From Planctomycetota bacterium (GTDB lineage Bacteria; Planctomycetota; Phycisphaerae; Phycisphaerales; UBA1924), in assembly GCA_003696675.1 (NCBI GenBank), contig RFGH01000116.1:1-64000 (forward strand): a DNA stretch of 64,000 nucleotides. Reading direction: 5' to 3'. The position numbers and the translations under genes are program-made. The notes beneath the pieces were generated by a model, which had not been told where the DNA came from, did no database searches, and saw only the letters and a program-made list of their open reading frames with translations. Below are positions 25,468 to 34,016 of this stretch, in pieces. The stretch's first letter is position 1; each line of letters starts with the position of its first letter.

Positions 25468-25722
25468 TCAGTCTTCCGCCCGGCCCCTCCGGGCCGGGGC
25501 GCGACGCAGACCCATCAACAGACCCGCGCCGAAGCCCAACGCGGCGGTGATGAACAGCAGCACGGCGCGCGGCATCGCGATGGTCATGAACAGAATTTTT
25601 GTCTGCACCTGCTCGGTGTTCTGGAAGATCACGATCGCGACGATGACCAGCGACAGCACGACCGCCGCGATCTTAAGCTTGTGGGTGAGCGTCATGCGGG
25701 GCTTGACGGTGGCATCGTCCAT
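25468..25722 (-). CDS. LapA-domain (DUF1049-like) small membrane protein
   Basis: An 84-residue inner-membrane protein with two hydrophobic segments ([18 protein letters not shown] and [19 protein letters not shown]) separated by the [11 protein letters not shown]-type loop that defines LapA. LapA-family proteins are linked to lipopolysaccharide assembly in proteobacteria; the planctomycete role is not established. TACACT stands 6 bases before the ATG with no Shine-Dalgarno. It precedes scoB by 35 bases, so the two may be one unit. Confidence 0.75.
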   Translation of the reverse strand: MDDATVKPRMTLTHKLKIAAVVLSLVIVAIVIFQNTEQVQTKILFMTIAMPRAVLLFITAALGFGAGLLMGLRRAPARRGRAED

Positions 25723-25728
25723 GACCGC

Positions 25729-25734
25729 AGTGTA
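25729..25734 (-). promoter_or_regulatory. TACACT hexamer upstream of the LapA-like gene
   Basis: Minus-strand TACACT with 6 bases to the ATG at 25722 and no Shine-Dalgarno. Confidence 0.45.
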
Positions 25735-25749
25735 ACCGACGGGCGCCGC

Positions 25750-25902
25750 TCAGGGGCCGGTTCGCTTCGGCTCGGCGGAAACCGTCAGCGTGGTCCGCTT
25801 CGGGCGGGGTTTGCGGCGCGGCACGAGCGCGCGGGCGACCAGCAGCACCCCGACGCCGGCCGCGAGTGTCACCGCCCAGAACTGCCAGTCGGACCACGGC
25901 AT
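25750..25902 (-). CDS. Small membrane protein following feoB
   Basis: A 50-residue protein that starts MPWSDWQFWAVTLAAGVGVL, a single membrane helix, followed by a basic tail (RRKPRPKRTT). Its ATG overlaps the feoB stop (ATGA), so it is co-translated with the iron transporter. It sits where other bacteria encode FeoC or small FeoB-associated proteins, but it has no Cys and I cannot claim that family. A longer open frame in the same phase starts inside feoB and is not likely used. Confidence 0.6.
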   Translation of the reverse strand: MPWSDWQFWAVTLAAGVGVLLVARALVPRRKPRPKRTTLTVSAEPKRTGP

Positions 25903-27857
25903 CAGGCGTGGCCCATCGCCCGGATGATCTGATAGACCGCCACGGCGCAGCAGTAGGCCATCCCCGACATCCACGCCATTTGCAGCGCCGCCCATCGCCA
26001 GCCGCCGGCCTCACGGGCCGTGACGACCAGCGTCGGCAGGCACTGCATCGCGAGGATGTAGTACACCAGCAATGCCCAACTCGTTGCTGGGGTGAACAGC
26101 GGTGTCCCGTCGTCGCGGGTCGCCGATGCCAGCGCCTGCTGCACGCCCGCGTCCTCGGTATCGTCGGTCCCGGCGACCTGCACCGCCATCGTGGCGACGA
26201 AGACTTCGCGCGCCGCGAAACTGGCCAGGATGCCGACCGTCAGCTGGCGGTCGGCCCCCATGGGACCGAAGACGGGCTGGACCGCATCGCCGATGCGACC
26301 TAGGAAACTCGACGAGGCGGCGTGGCGGGCATCGAGTGTGTCGGCCTCGGAGCGCAGCGCTTCGGACGCCGACGGATCCGACGGCTCGACCTGCGCCGCC
26401 TGGGCCCTCAGGGACTCGGCCTCGGGGAGTGACGATGCGTGCGGATACGCGTTGAGCCACCAAAGCACGATGGAGATGCCGACGATCACGGTGCCCGCTT
26501 TCCTGAGGAACACCCATCCGCGATCGGCGGTCATGCGGAGCGCCTGGACGAAGTCGGGCACGCGATAGCTGGGCAACTCCAACGCCATCGGTCGCGACTT
26601 GCCCCGGAGGATTGACCTCCGCGCCACCAGGGCGCTGAGCAGGCCCGCCGCCGCGCCGATCACATAGCAGCCCGTGAACGCGAGCGCCTGCATCGCCGGT
26701 CGGCCAGGGAACAGCAGCGTGGTGAGCAGCACATACACCGGGATGCGGGCCGTGCAACTCATGAACGGAGCGACCAGGATCGTTGCCAGGCGGTCCCGCT
26801 TGTCGGGCACGGCCCGGCAGGCCATGATGCCCGGGAGAGCGCACGCGTGCGAACTCAATAGCGGCACAAACGAATGCCCCGACAGCCCGAACGGACGCAT
26901 CAGCCGATCGATCACGAACGCGGCCCGTGCCAGATAGCCCGTGCCCTCCAGCAACGAGATCAGCAGGAACAGCAGACAGATCTGCGGCAGGAAGATCACG
27001 GTGCCGCCGATCCCCGCGACCACGCCCTCGCTGAGCAGGTCCCGGATCGCTCCGGCGGGCAGCGTCGATTCGACCAGGCCGCCCAAGCCGGCGAACAGCC
27101 GGTCGATCCAGTCCATCGGATACGCGGCGAGGGCGAAGATCACCCAGAACAGCCCGGTCATCACCGCCACGAAGGTGATCACACCCATCACGGGGTGTGT
27201 GAAAGCCCGGTCGAGCCGGTCGGTCAGGGTGTCGGGTGTGGCGCCCTCGCGGGCGGCGGCAACAAAGGCGTAGGTTTCTTCAGCCCAAGCCTCAACGGCG
27301 TCGCGCCCCTCCGGCGGCGAGCGATCGGGGACCTTGGCACGCGCGATCAGGTCAGGCAGCCGGTCGGTGTTCTCCCCGCTGCGGGCCGAGACCGCCAGAA
27401 CGGGACACCCCAGCACCTCGCTGAGCCGCTGGGTGTCGGCGTGAATGCCGCGCCGGCGGGCGGCATCGATTATGTTCACCACGACCACGGTCGGCAGCCG
27501 GAGACGCAATGCTTCGGCGACCAGCGTCAGGTTGCGCAGCAGATTCGTCGCGTCGACCACGACCACCAGCGTGTCGGGCACGCGAGGCGATCCACCCTCG
27601 GGAGCCAACTGGCCCGCCAGCACTGCGCGGCAGATGCTCGATTCCGAAAGGTTCAGATCCAGCGAGTAGATTCCGGGAAGGTCGATCAAGGTCGCGCCGT
27701 CGAAGCGTCCAACCAAAGCCTCCTGTGTGGTGCCCGGAAAGTTGGCGGTCTTGTGGCGTGCGCCGCAGAGACGGTTGAACAGTGTGGTCTTGCCGACATT
27801 CGGATTGCCAAGAACCGCGATGGTGCGAGGCGGCGAAGCCGCGATCGTCTCAGACAT
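25902..27857 (-). CDS. feoB: Ferrous iron transporter B
   Basis: A 651-residue inner-membrane Fe(II) transporter with an N-terminal GTPase. Residues 17-24 give G1 (GNPNVGKT), then G3 DLPGIYSLDLNLSES and a G4-like NIIDAARRRG (canonical NxxD). Two gate domains follow, with GVVAGIGGTVIFLPQICLLF and SHACALPGIMACRAVP. Shorter than E. coli FeoB (773). A helical Ala/Glu-rich insertion (SLRAQAAQVEPSDPSASEA) precedes the last membrane part. The ATG at 27857 lies 14 bases after the feoA stop. It overlaps the small gene at 25902. Confidence 0.95.
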   Translation of the reverse strand: MSETIAASPPRTIAVLGNPNVGKTTLFNRLCGARHKTANFPGTTQEALVGRFDGATLIDLPGIYSLDLNLSESSICRAVLAGQLAPEGGSPRVPDTLVVVVDATNLLRNLTLVAEALRLRLPTVVVVNIIDAARRRGIHADTQRLSEVLGCPVLAVSARSGENTDRLPDLIARAKVPDRSPPEGRDAVEAWAEETYAFVAAAREGATPDTLTDRLDRAFTHPVMGVITFVAVMTGLFWVIFALAAYPMDWIDRLFAGLGGLVESTLPAGAIRDLLSEGVVAGIGGTVIFLPQICLLFLLISLLEGTGYLARAAFVIDRLMRPFGLSGHSFVPLLSSHACALPGIMACRAVPDKRDRLATILVAPFMSCTARIPVYVLLTTLLFPGRPAMQALAFTGCYVIGAAAGLLSALVARRSILRGKSRPMALELPSYRVPDFVQALRMTADRGWVFLRKAGTVIVGISIVLWWLNAYPHASSLPEAESLRAQAAQVEPSDPSASEALRSEADTLDARHAASSSFLGRIGDAVQPVFGPMGADRQLTVGILASFAAREVFVATMAVQVAGTDDTEDAGVQQALASATRDDGTPLFTPATSWALLVYYILAMQCLPTLVVTAREAGGWRWAALQMAWMSGMAYCCAVAVYQIIRAMGHA

Positions 27858-27871
27858 CGGCGAGCCCCCGG

Positions 27872-28159
27872 TCAGTCGTCGGGGTCGACCATCACGCGGC
27901 TGGCCAGGTCTTTCGACAGTCCGATGCGGCAACCGCCGCCGCAGATGCCGGACAGTGCGACGATGCAGGGCTGTCCTGCCCGGCACACCTCGATCGAGGC
28001 GCTCGGCTTGAGTCCCATCGCACGCAACACCGCGCGGTCATCGGCGTCCAGATTGGCTTCGGAGATCCGACCGCGGCACCCGCGTGTGAGCTGGGTCAGC
28101 GGGATCGAGGCCCGCTTGATCTCGGCGCTGGCATCGGGCTTGGTCGCGAGACTGGTCAC
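27872..28159 (-). CDS. feoA: FeoA-domain iron transport protein
   Basis: A 95-residue cytoplasmic SH3-like protein that supports FeoB. IPLTQLTRGCRGRISEAN, LRAMGLKPSASIEVCRAGQ and LSKDLASRVMV are the FeoA strands. A Cys-rich insertion (GICGGGCRIGLS) stands where the second-last strand begins. I place the start at GTG 28159 rather than TTG 28177, because GGAG lies before the GTG while a perfect -10 (TATAAT, 28190-28195) would leave the TTG only about 6 bases from the transcript 5' end. Confidence 0.88.
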   Translation of the reverse strand: MTSLATKPDASAEIKRASIPLTQLTRGCRGRISEANLDADDRAVLRAMGLKPSASIEVCRAGQPCIVALSGICGGGCRIGLSKDLASRVMVDPDD

Positions 28160-28189
28160 CTGCGGAACTCCGGACAAAGAAGTCCCTTG

Positions 28190-28218
28190 ATTATAGCCTC
28201 ATTGAGATTCGGTCGCAA
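28190..28218 (-). promoter_or_regulatory. feoAB promoter
   Basis: Minus strand: -35 TTGCGA (28218-28213), a 17-base spacer and a perfect TATAAT (28195-28190). No Fur-box-like palindrome was recognised around it. Confidence 0.7.
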
Positions 28219-28263
28219 CTCCGGCTGTGCCGGATTCTCGCTCGCCGGACCGGATGGGGGGTG

Positions 28264-29649
28264 TCAGGCGTCCGGCTGGCGGAAGGTCATGCAGTATCCC
28301 GCCCGCCAGATGGGGAACCTGGCTTCGCACCGGAAGCCCACGAACTCGCCCGGGTCCCACCCGATCCGATCGAACAGCGTGCGGCACAGCTCGTCATGCC
28401 GCGGCCAGGCATCCGAGCGGGCCCGCGTCAGTCCCTCGCCGAGCAGTTGCAGCGCGGGCTGGTCCGGGAAACGGGTCACCCAGCGGTCGCCGCCGGGCGA
28501 GGACAGGTTTGGGTACCAGAGCTGCGCGTCGATGTTGGCCCGCACGCGGCGCTCGATGTCCTTGTGCACAAACACATCGAACACCAGCCTCGTCGAGGCG
28601 CAGTTCGCCAGCGACCAAACCTCGTCGAGGGTGATCCGCCCGGTTTTCGGATCGTGCATCGGGTGGTTCGCCCGCGCAAGCGTGAAGACATCGATGGTCT
28701 CGGGTGCATCTAGATCGCTCGGGTCCACCACCTGGATCAGGTTGCCGGACTGCCCGCGGGAGGACACCGTCGGCAACGGGCGTGTGGTGAACTCGGGGAG
28801 TAGGGCGTCCGGCGTGGCCCCCTGGGCCAGCGAACCATCGGGCAAACGCATGTCGCGCCGAGGCGGATCCGCCCAGTGCAGCGTGTCGCCCGAGGCGATC
28901 ACGATGGGCATGCCGCCGGGCACCACGGTCGTCCGGTACAGCCCGGTCACGGTGGCACGCTGGAGGGTTTCCGGATCGGTCGGATCTGGGCGGAAGGCGT
29001 AGAGCGACACGGTCGTTTCCGCGCTGCGGCCGGTCACACCAAACGCAGCCTCGAACAGGGCCTGCCGCGCGGACTCGGACCCCAGCCCGGCCGGGGAGCC
29101 GGCGGTGGCTGGGGTCTCGATCCTGGCGATCAGCTTGGCGTGCGAGCCGGCATGGTCTCGGATGAAGCGGTCGAACTGCTCGACGGCGACTTCGGCGAGC
29201 TGGATGTCGCGTTCGTTGAGCCCCTTGGCCCGCATGGCGTCGAGCATCTGCCTGAGCCCCTTGACACCCGGCAGGCGGATCAGGGTCTCGAGCGAGGCTT
29301 CTGGCTCGGCGAGGGCGAACGCCACCCGTTGGGTGGTGTTTCGGACGATGTTCAGGTGACGGGCCATGGCCGATCCGCCCCGCACCGCCGGGGGCAACTG
29401 AGCCACGAGGCGTCCGAGTTCGGCGTGGAGGCGTGCCGCGATGCGTGCCGCATCGGCAGCTTCGGCCGGAGAAAGAGCACGCTCGCTCGGGCTGGGGACG
29501 GTCAGGCCGGGCATCACGCGAACCATACCCGAACCGGAGGAGGGTGTGGTCAGCGGGTGGCGGAGCGGGCCGTGGTGGTCGGCCGGGAGAGGGGCCGCCG
29601 GGCTGCGGAGCGGCTTGGCGCGGCCGAGTTGGGGGATATCGGAGTCCAT
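28264..29649 (-). CDS. Hypothetical protein, 461 residues
   Basis: No known family recognised. The N-terminal 60 residues are Pro/Ser-rich and probably disordered. Residues about 60-180 are helical (DAARIAARLHAELGRLVAQL, RDIQLAEVAVEQFDRFIRDH). The C-terminal half is mixed alpha/beta (TVSLYAFRPDPTDPETLQ, VVPGGMPIVIASGDTLHWAD, ETIDVFTLARANHP). There is no signal peptide or membrane helix. I choose ATG 29649 because TATGAT stands 7 bases before it, and that hexamer overlaps the alternative ATG at 29661. Confidence 0.55.
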   Translation of the reverse strand: MDSDIPQLGRAKPLRSPAAPLPADHHGPLRHPLTTPSSGSGMVRVMPGLTVPSPSERALSPAEAADAARIAARLHAELGRLVAQLPPAVRGGSAMARHLNIVRNTTQRVAFALAEPEASLETLIRLPGVKGLRQMLDAMRAKGLNERDIQLAEVAVEQFDRFIRDHAGSHAKLIARIETPATAGSPAGLGSESARQALFEAAFGVTGRSAETTVSLYAFRPDPTDPETLQRATVTGLYRTTVVPGGMPIVIASGDTLHWADPPRRDMRLPDGSLAQGATPDALLPEFTTRPLPTVSSRGQSGNLIQVVDPSDLDAPETIDVFTLARANHPMHDPKTGRITLDEVWSLANCASTRLVFDVFVHKDIERRVRANIDAQLWYPNLSSPGGDRWVTRFPDQPALQLLGEGLTRARSDAWPRHDELCRTLFDRIGWDPGEFVGFRCEARFPIWRAGYCMTFRQPDA

Positions 29650-29656
29650 CTGCGAG

Positions 29657-29662
29657 ATCATA
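29657..29662 (-). promoter_or_regulatory. TATGAT hexamer, possible leaderless start of the 28264 gene
   Basis: Minus-strand TATGAT (5/6 to TATAAT) with 7 bases to the ATG at 29649. Confidence 0.5.
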
Positions 29663-29674
29663 GCGATTTCAGTC

Positions 29675-29702
29675 TTGATTTCAAATCTGTTTTCGATAGC
29701 AT
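29675..29702 (+). promoter_or_regulatory. Promoter of the 29782 gene with the shared palindromic motif
   Basis: TTGATT (29675-29680), a 16-base spacer, TAGCAT (29697-29702). GATTTCAAATCTGTTTT lies across it (29677-29693) and matches the motif before the 22573 gene. Confidence 0.45.
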
Positions 29703-29781
29703 GGGCGGACCGAGCCCTCGGCGGACCCACTTCCGGCGGCCGGCACATTTCAGGAGCCCCGGCAACGGGAAGGAGACATAC

Positions 29782-30903
29782 ATGTCACGGATCATGCTGA
29801 CGGTGGCGGGCGCGTTGGTGCTCGCGGGACCCGCGAACGGGCAATCGATCGAGGCGCTGAGCTCGCTGGGCGGGCAGGGCTCCATCGCTTGGGGCGTCAA
29901 CAACGACGGGACCATCGTGGGAGAGTCGCTGCTGGGCGACAATGCCACGGTGCATGCGACGCGCTGGGACCGTGGCTTCGGCCCGCTCGATCTGAGCACG
30001 GTCGCGGGGGCGTCCCACTCGGTGGCGTACGCGATCAATGACGCGGGCGCGACGGTCGGCTATTCGGAGTTCAGCGACGGGCTCCGGACGGCGACCATGT
30101 GGCCCGGCACGCCGCGGGGCGATCTGCCCGATCCGGTAGATCTCGGCGCGGCGATGGGCGCGTTCGGATCGTCGGTGGCGTGGGACATCAACAGCTTCGG
30201 GGTGGTGGTCGGCCAGGCGGCGCTGACGCCTGGATTCGCCAAGGGCTTCGTTTGGGACGATGTCAAGGGCGGGCGGATCGCCGGTGCGTCGCAGTTCTAT
30301 CAGGGCGGCGCGAACCGCGGGATCAATGACGGGGGCGTGTTGGTCGGCAGCGCGTTCTTCTTCGGCGATCCCGACGACGCGTTCATGTCTCGTCCGGACG
30401 GTCGGGGCGGGTACGAGGATGTGGACATCGCTCCGCCCGGATACAACCTCTCGATCGCGACCGATGTGAACAACCTCGATGTGGTTGTCGGGTTTACCAG
30501 CGCCGGCGTGGATGAGGGCTGGCAGGCCGCGATCTTCGAGGGCCGGGGCGAGGTCACCCTGCTCGGCACGCTGGACGGCTTCGAGCAGTCCGAGGCCAAC
30601 GCAATCAATGACCGCGGGCTGGTCGTCGGTTACGCGTGGGACGCCGACTTCGTGCTGGACAGCGCGGCGTGGGCATGGGTCGACGGCGTGATGTACGATC
30701 TCAACGACTTCATCACCGAGGGCACCGGGTTCAGCCGGTTGCTCGCGGCGACAGATGTGAACAACAACGGCGACATCGTGGGCTACGGCGTGCTGAGTGA
30801 CGGAACGACCTCGGGGTTCGTGATCCGAGGGTTCGTGCCGGCGCCCGGCGCGCTGGGCGTGCTGGCGATGGGTCTGGGGCTTTCTGCCCGCCGGCGTCGC
30901 TGA
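29782..30903 (+). CDS. HAF-repeat PEP-CTERM-like exported protein
   Basis: A 373-residue exported protein. The signal peptide is LTVAGALVLAGPANGQ. The body consists of repeated units with the pattern 'A-x-x-I-N-D-x-G-x-x-V-G': AWGVNNDGTIVGES, AYAINDAGATVGYSEF, AWDINSFGVVVGQA, NRGINDGGVLVGSA, ANAINDRGLVVGYAW and ATDVNNNGDIVGYGV. These are HAF / DUF3466-like repeats, expected to form a propeller or solenoid. The tail is VPAPGALGVLAMGLGLS then ARRRR. A good AAGGAG precedes the ATG. Divergent from the hypothetical gene at 28264. Confidence 0.88.
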   Translation: MSRIMLTVAGALVLAGPANGQSIEALSSLGGQGSIAWGVNNDGTIVGESLLGDNATVHATRWDRGFGPLDLSTVAGASHSVAYAINDAGATVGYSEFSDGLRTATMWPGTPRGDLPDPVDLGAAMGAFGSSVAWDINSFGVVVGQAALTPGFAKGFVWDDVKGGRIAGASQFYQGGANRGINDGGVLVGSAFFFGDPDDAFMSRPDGRGGYEDVDIAPPGYNLSIATDVNNLDVVVGFTSAGVDEGWQAAIFEGRGEVTLLGTLDGFEQSEANAINDRGLVVGYAWDADFVLDSAAWAWVDGVMYDLNDFITEGTGFSRLLAATDVNNNGDIVGYGVLSDGTTSGFVIRGFVPAPGALGVLAMGLGLSARRRR

Positions 30904-30979
30904 TCTTCAGACTTCTGCGTCGGGCGTTCGAGAGGACACCCCACGCATTCGGAACCGGGGCGCGGGGGCGTCGTCGGGT

Positions 30980-31702
30980 TCACTTGCGCACCGTCCGCTG
31001 CTCGATGCGCTTTTCCGACTTAGTGACCACGAAGCGGTCGACGAAGTTGCCGGGGGTGTGGACTTCGTCAGGGTCGATGGCATCAACGACTTCCTCGACC
31101 TCGGCGATGCAGAACTTTGCGGCCGTGGCCATCTCGGGGTTGAAGTTTCGGGCGGTGCGGTGGTAGACGAGGTTGCCGTAGCGGTCGGCCTTCCAGGCTT
31201 TGACGAGGGCGAGGTCGCCGAAGAGGCCGGTCTCCATGACGAACTCGCGTTCTTGGCCGCCGTTGGGCGTGGCGAAGGTACGGACCTCCTTGCCCTCGGC
31301 AACTACGGTGCCGACGCCGGTGGCGGTGAAGAAGGCGGGGATGCCGGCGCCACCGGCGCGGACGCGCTCGGCCAGGGTGCCCTGGGGGTTGAACTCGACC
31401 TCGAGCTCCCCGGCGAGGTACTGGCGTGCGAACTCGTCGTTCTCGCCGACATAGGAGGAGATCATCTTGGCGATCTGCCTGGTTTGGAGGAGCAGGCCGA
31501 GACCCCAGTCGTCGACTCCGGCGTTGTTGGACACACAAGTGATGTTTTTTACGCCCGAGTCGCGGAGGGCGATGATGAGTTGTTCGGGGATGCCGCAGAG
31601 CCCGAAGCCCCCCACCATGCACATCATGCCATCACGAAGGATGCCTTGTTCGCGCAATCCGTCGAAGCACGCGGCTGGTGTGGGCTGCTGCTTGGTGGCC
31701 AT
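30980..31702 (-). CDS. scoA: 3-oxoacid CoA-transferase subunit A
   Basis: A 240-residue partner of scoB. Family landmarks: [66 protein letters not shown] and [19 protein letters not shown]. Together the two subunits move CoA between succinate and acetoacetate. GGAGG precedes the ATG at 31702. It stands alone: scoB is on the same strand at 24770, separated by feoAB, lapA and exported-protein genes. It is divergent from a PAS/LuxR regulator, which may influence its expression. Confidence 0.93.
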   Translation of the reverse strand: MATKQQPTPAACFDGLREQGILRDGMMCMVGGFGLCGIPEQLIIALRDSGVKNITCVSNNAGVDDWGLGLLLQTRQIAKMISSYVGENDEFARQYLAGELEVEFNPQGTLAERVRAGGAGIPAFFTATGVGTVVAEGKEVRTFATPNGGQEREFVMETGLFGDLALVKAWKADRYGNLVYHRTARNFNPEMATAAKFCIAEVEEVVDAIDPDEVHTPGNFVDRFVVTKSEKRIEQRTVRK

Positions 31703-31815
31703 ATCGGTCCTCCGGATGGTGATGCTAAATCTGACCGGTTTATCCAGAACAGGTGGTTCTACCCGTTGCGGCATGATAGGAGATCGAGGACAATGCACGG
31801 AATAGGGGACATCTC

Positions 31816-32535
31816 GTGGAAAAACAGATTCCGATACCGTGCATGAGCGAAACTATCGCGATGGGAGCGAGGACTCTTCCGGGGGAGATCGACCCCGGGG
31901 CCTTGTTCTCGCTTCTCATCGCTTCACTCCGCAACGCTTCGGCGTTGATTCTTGACGATCGGGGCGTGATCGTGTGGCGGTGCTGCCGGATCGGTCGATT
32001 GCTGTGTCACGAGGGCGAAGTGATCGGGTCGCGGCTAGACGCCATCGTGCCCGGAACTTGGGCACGGGAGCGGTATGCCCTGATCGACGAGGCTCATCGG
32101 ACCGGACATACAAAGAGCCTCTACTCGATTTGGCTCGGTGTCCGCACGGTGACGCGGTTTGTTCCCATATCGGCCGGCGGGCACGCGTGGACCATGGCGA
32201 TTTCCGAGTCCGCGACTCCGGAGCAGATGAAGGAAGAACTGGCCCGCGGCGGTGATGCCGTTTGCTCCAAAGTGAATGTGCTTGGCCCGCTGGAAGTTCT
32301 CACGGGACGGGAGTTGCAGGTGCTCGCCCTGCTCGGACAAGGGCTGCGGCCGAAGGAGATCGCGACCGCCCTGAATCGATCGATTTCGACGGTGGAGGGG
32401 CACCGAGAGCGGATCGGCCAAAAGCTGGGCGTGCACGACCGGGCCGAACTGCTGCTCATGGCTCAGCGGGCCGGGCTGCGGCTGGAGGACGCCGACGCCG
32501 AGCGGGGTGTGTTGGCTCTTGCACCCAAGCGATAA
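31816..32535 (+). CDS. PAS-like/LuxR-type transcription regulator (first of a tandem pair)
   Basis: A 239-residue protein. The N-terminal half ([20 protein letters not shown] through [13 protein letters not shown]) looks like a degenerate PAS sensory domain. The C-terminal half is a LuxR-family helix-turn-helix ([40 protein letters not shown]). There is no receiver domain. GTG at 31816 or ATG at 31843 could start it. About 35% of positions are shared with the next gene (by eye). Divergent from scoA. The signal it senses is unknown. Confidence 0.82.
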   Translation: MEKQIPIPCMSETIAMGARTLPGEIDPGALFSLLIASLRNASALILDDRGVIVWRCCRIGRLLCHEGEVIGSRLDAIVPGTWARERYALIDEAHRTGHTKSLYSIWLGVRTVTRFVPISAGGHAWTMAISESATPEQMKEELARGGDAVCSKVNVLGPLEVLTGRELQVLALLGQGLRPKEIATALNRSISTVEGHRERIGQKLGVHDRAELLLMAQRAGLRLEDADAERGVLALAPKR

Positions 32536-32660
32536 ATCGTTCTTCTTAGCGGTTTGTCGATTGTCTTAGGCCTTACCGTCCGAGCACACTGTCCCTACAC
32601 TCGCGAGTTTGGCTGGGCTTCGGGCTGGGCTCTGGCCGGCGTTTGTGAGAGGGCGATTCG

Positions 32661-33413
32661 TTGACAATTTGGTCTCATCCAGATCCCGCGAAGCCGACGG
32701 CATCCGATCTGCGGCCGGGCATGAGCGCGGTGCGGCTGCTTCACGCCATCGCCGATTCGTTATCGCGTACCGCGATCTGGGTGTTTGACGAGCAATGCCG
32801 GGTGGTGTGGTGCACGGCCGAGTGCACGGCGGTGTTTGGGATAGAGAACCCGAACGACATGCTCGGCAAGCGTCCGAGCGATCTGCTGCCCGGGCCCTGG
32901 GCGGGCGAGCGTGAGGCCATGATCCGTCGCTGCATTGACGAGCAGCGTCCGCTCTGCCTGCTGTTCATTCTGTCGGGCAAGCGGAAGATGATCCGGTTCG
33001 TGCCAGTCCGGCTGAATGACGCGGACGAGACCGCCAAGCATGCGCTCCTGATCCTCGAGCCCGCCGATCTGGATCGGGTGCATCGGGTTCGGCGCGAGAT
33101 GCCCGCGGACACTGTGGTGTTCTCGCGCGTGCATGACCTCGGACGGCTGGACGCCCTTTCGCCCAGGGAGTTGGAGGTGCTGGCGTTGCTCGGTGAGGGG
33201 CTGCGGTCCAAGGACATCGCGGAGATCCTGAAGCGGTCGGTATCAACCATCGAGGGCCATCGCGAGCGGATGGGCACCAAGCTGGGCTTGAAAGACCGCG
33301 CCGATCTCATCATGCTGGCGCGGGAGGCGGCGCTGATGGTCGAGGACGCGGATGGGCAACGGATCCGATTTTATTCGACTGGCAGCGACCCGGATCTTCC
33401 CCAACGCGCGTAA
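32661..33413 (+). CDS. PAS-like/LuxR-type transcription regulator (second of a tandem pair)
   Basis: A 250-residue paralogue of the preceding gene: PAS-like part (AIWVFDEQCRVVWCTAECTA, PSDLLPGPWAGEREAMI, RKMIRFVPV) and LuxR helix-turn-helix (LSPRELEVLALLGEGLRSKD, IAEILKRSVSTIEGHRERMG). The start is TTG at 32661 (GAGAGGG upstream) or ATG at 32721. A TACACT at 32596-32601 may be its own -10. The duplication suggests two inputs converging on related sites. Confidence 0.82.
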   Translation: MTIWSHPDPAKPTASDLRPGMSAVRLLHAIADSLSRTAIWVFDEQCRVVWCTAECTAVFGIENPNDMLGKRPSDLLPGPWAGEREAMIRRCIDEQRPLCLLFILSGKRKMIRFVPVRLNDADETAKHALLILEPADLDRVHRVRREMPADTVVFSRVHDLGRLDALSPRELEVLALLGEGLRSKDIAEILKRSVSTIEGHRERMGTKLGLKDRADLIMLAREAALMVEDADGQRIRFYSTGSDPDLPQRA

Positions 33414-33430
33414 CGCGGCCGTCATTGAAC

Positions 33431-33940
33431 TCAGTGTGGGGAGGATTTTGGATCGAACAGCGAGGTCTGGTCCGGCCCTTCGGTGGGACGCTGGGAGAGG
33501 TCGTCGAGTTCGCGCTGGATCTCCTCGAGCGTGGAGAGCTGGAGGTGCTCGGTGGCGAAGCGGATGTAGGCGATCTTGTCGACATGGCGGAGTTTGGCCA
33601 TCACTCGCTCGCCGATGGTTGCGCTGGGGACCTCTCGCTCGAACTCGGAGTGGAGTTCTTCCTCGACCTGTTCGGCGAGGTTTCGCTTGATATCCTCGGC
33701 GATGGGGCGTTTGCCGCAGGCGTTGGAGACGCCGCGGATGATGTTCTCGGTGTTGAAGGGGACGCGGGAGCCATCCTTCTTGACGACCATGAGCCGGCTG
33801 GCCTGCTCGACGCGTTCGTAGGTGGAGAAACGCCGGTCGCACTTGAGGCAGACGCGGCGTCGGCGGATGACGGCCCCGCCCTCGGTGGGGCGTGAGTCGA
33901 TGACCTTGTCGTCGTTGGCGTTGCAGAATGGACAGATCAT
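33431..33940 (-). CDS. nrdR: Transcriptional repressor NrdR
   Basis: A 169-residue repressor of ribonucleotide reductase genes. The zinc ribbon uses Cys3, Cys6, Cys31 and Cys34 (MICPFCNANDD; RVCLKCDRRF), with DSRPTEGGAVIRRRR between. The ATP-cone follows (MVVKKDGSRVPFNTENIIRG, SNACGKRPI, EREVPSATIGERVM, DKIAYIRFATEH). Length is slightly above the usual 150-160 owing to the C-terminal tail. GGGAG is 9 bases before the ATG at 33940. No nrd gene is in the window. Confidence 0.96.
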   Translation of the reverse strand: MICPFCNANDDKVIDSRPTEGGAVIRRRRVCLKCDRRFSTYERVEQASRLMVVKKDGSRVPFNTENIIRGVSNACGKRPIAEDIKRNLAEQVEEELHSEFEREVPSATIGERVMAKLRHVDKIAYIRFATEHLQLSTLEEIQRELDDLSQRPTEGPDQTSLFDPKSSPH

Positions 33941-34016
33941 GAGGACCGGCTCCCGGACCCCTATAGGGTATCGGGAACCAGGGGGGCGTGCCGGGGGGTA
34001 GGCGAGCCCGGATCGC

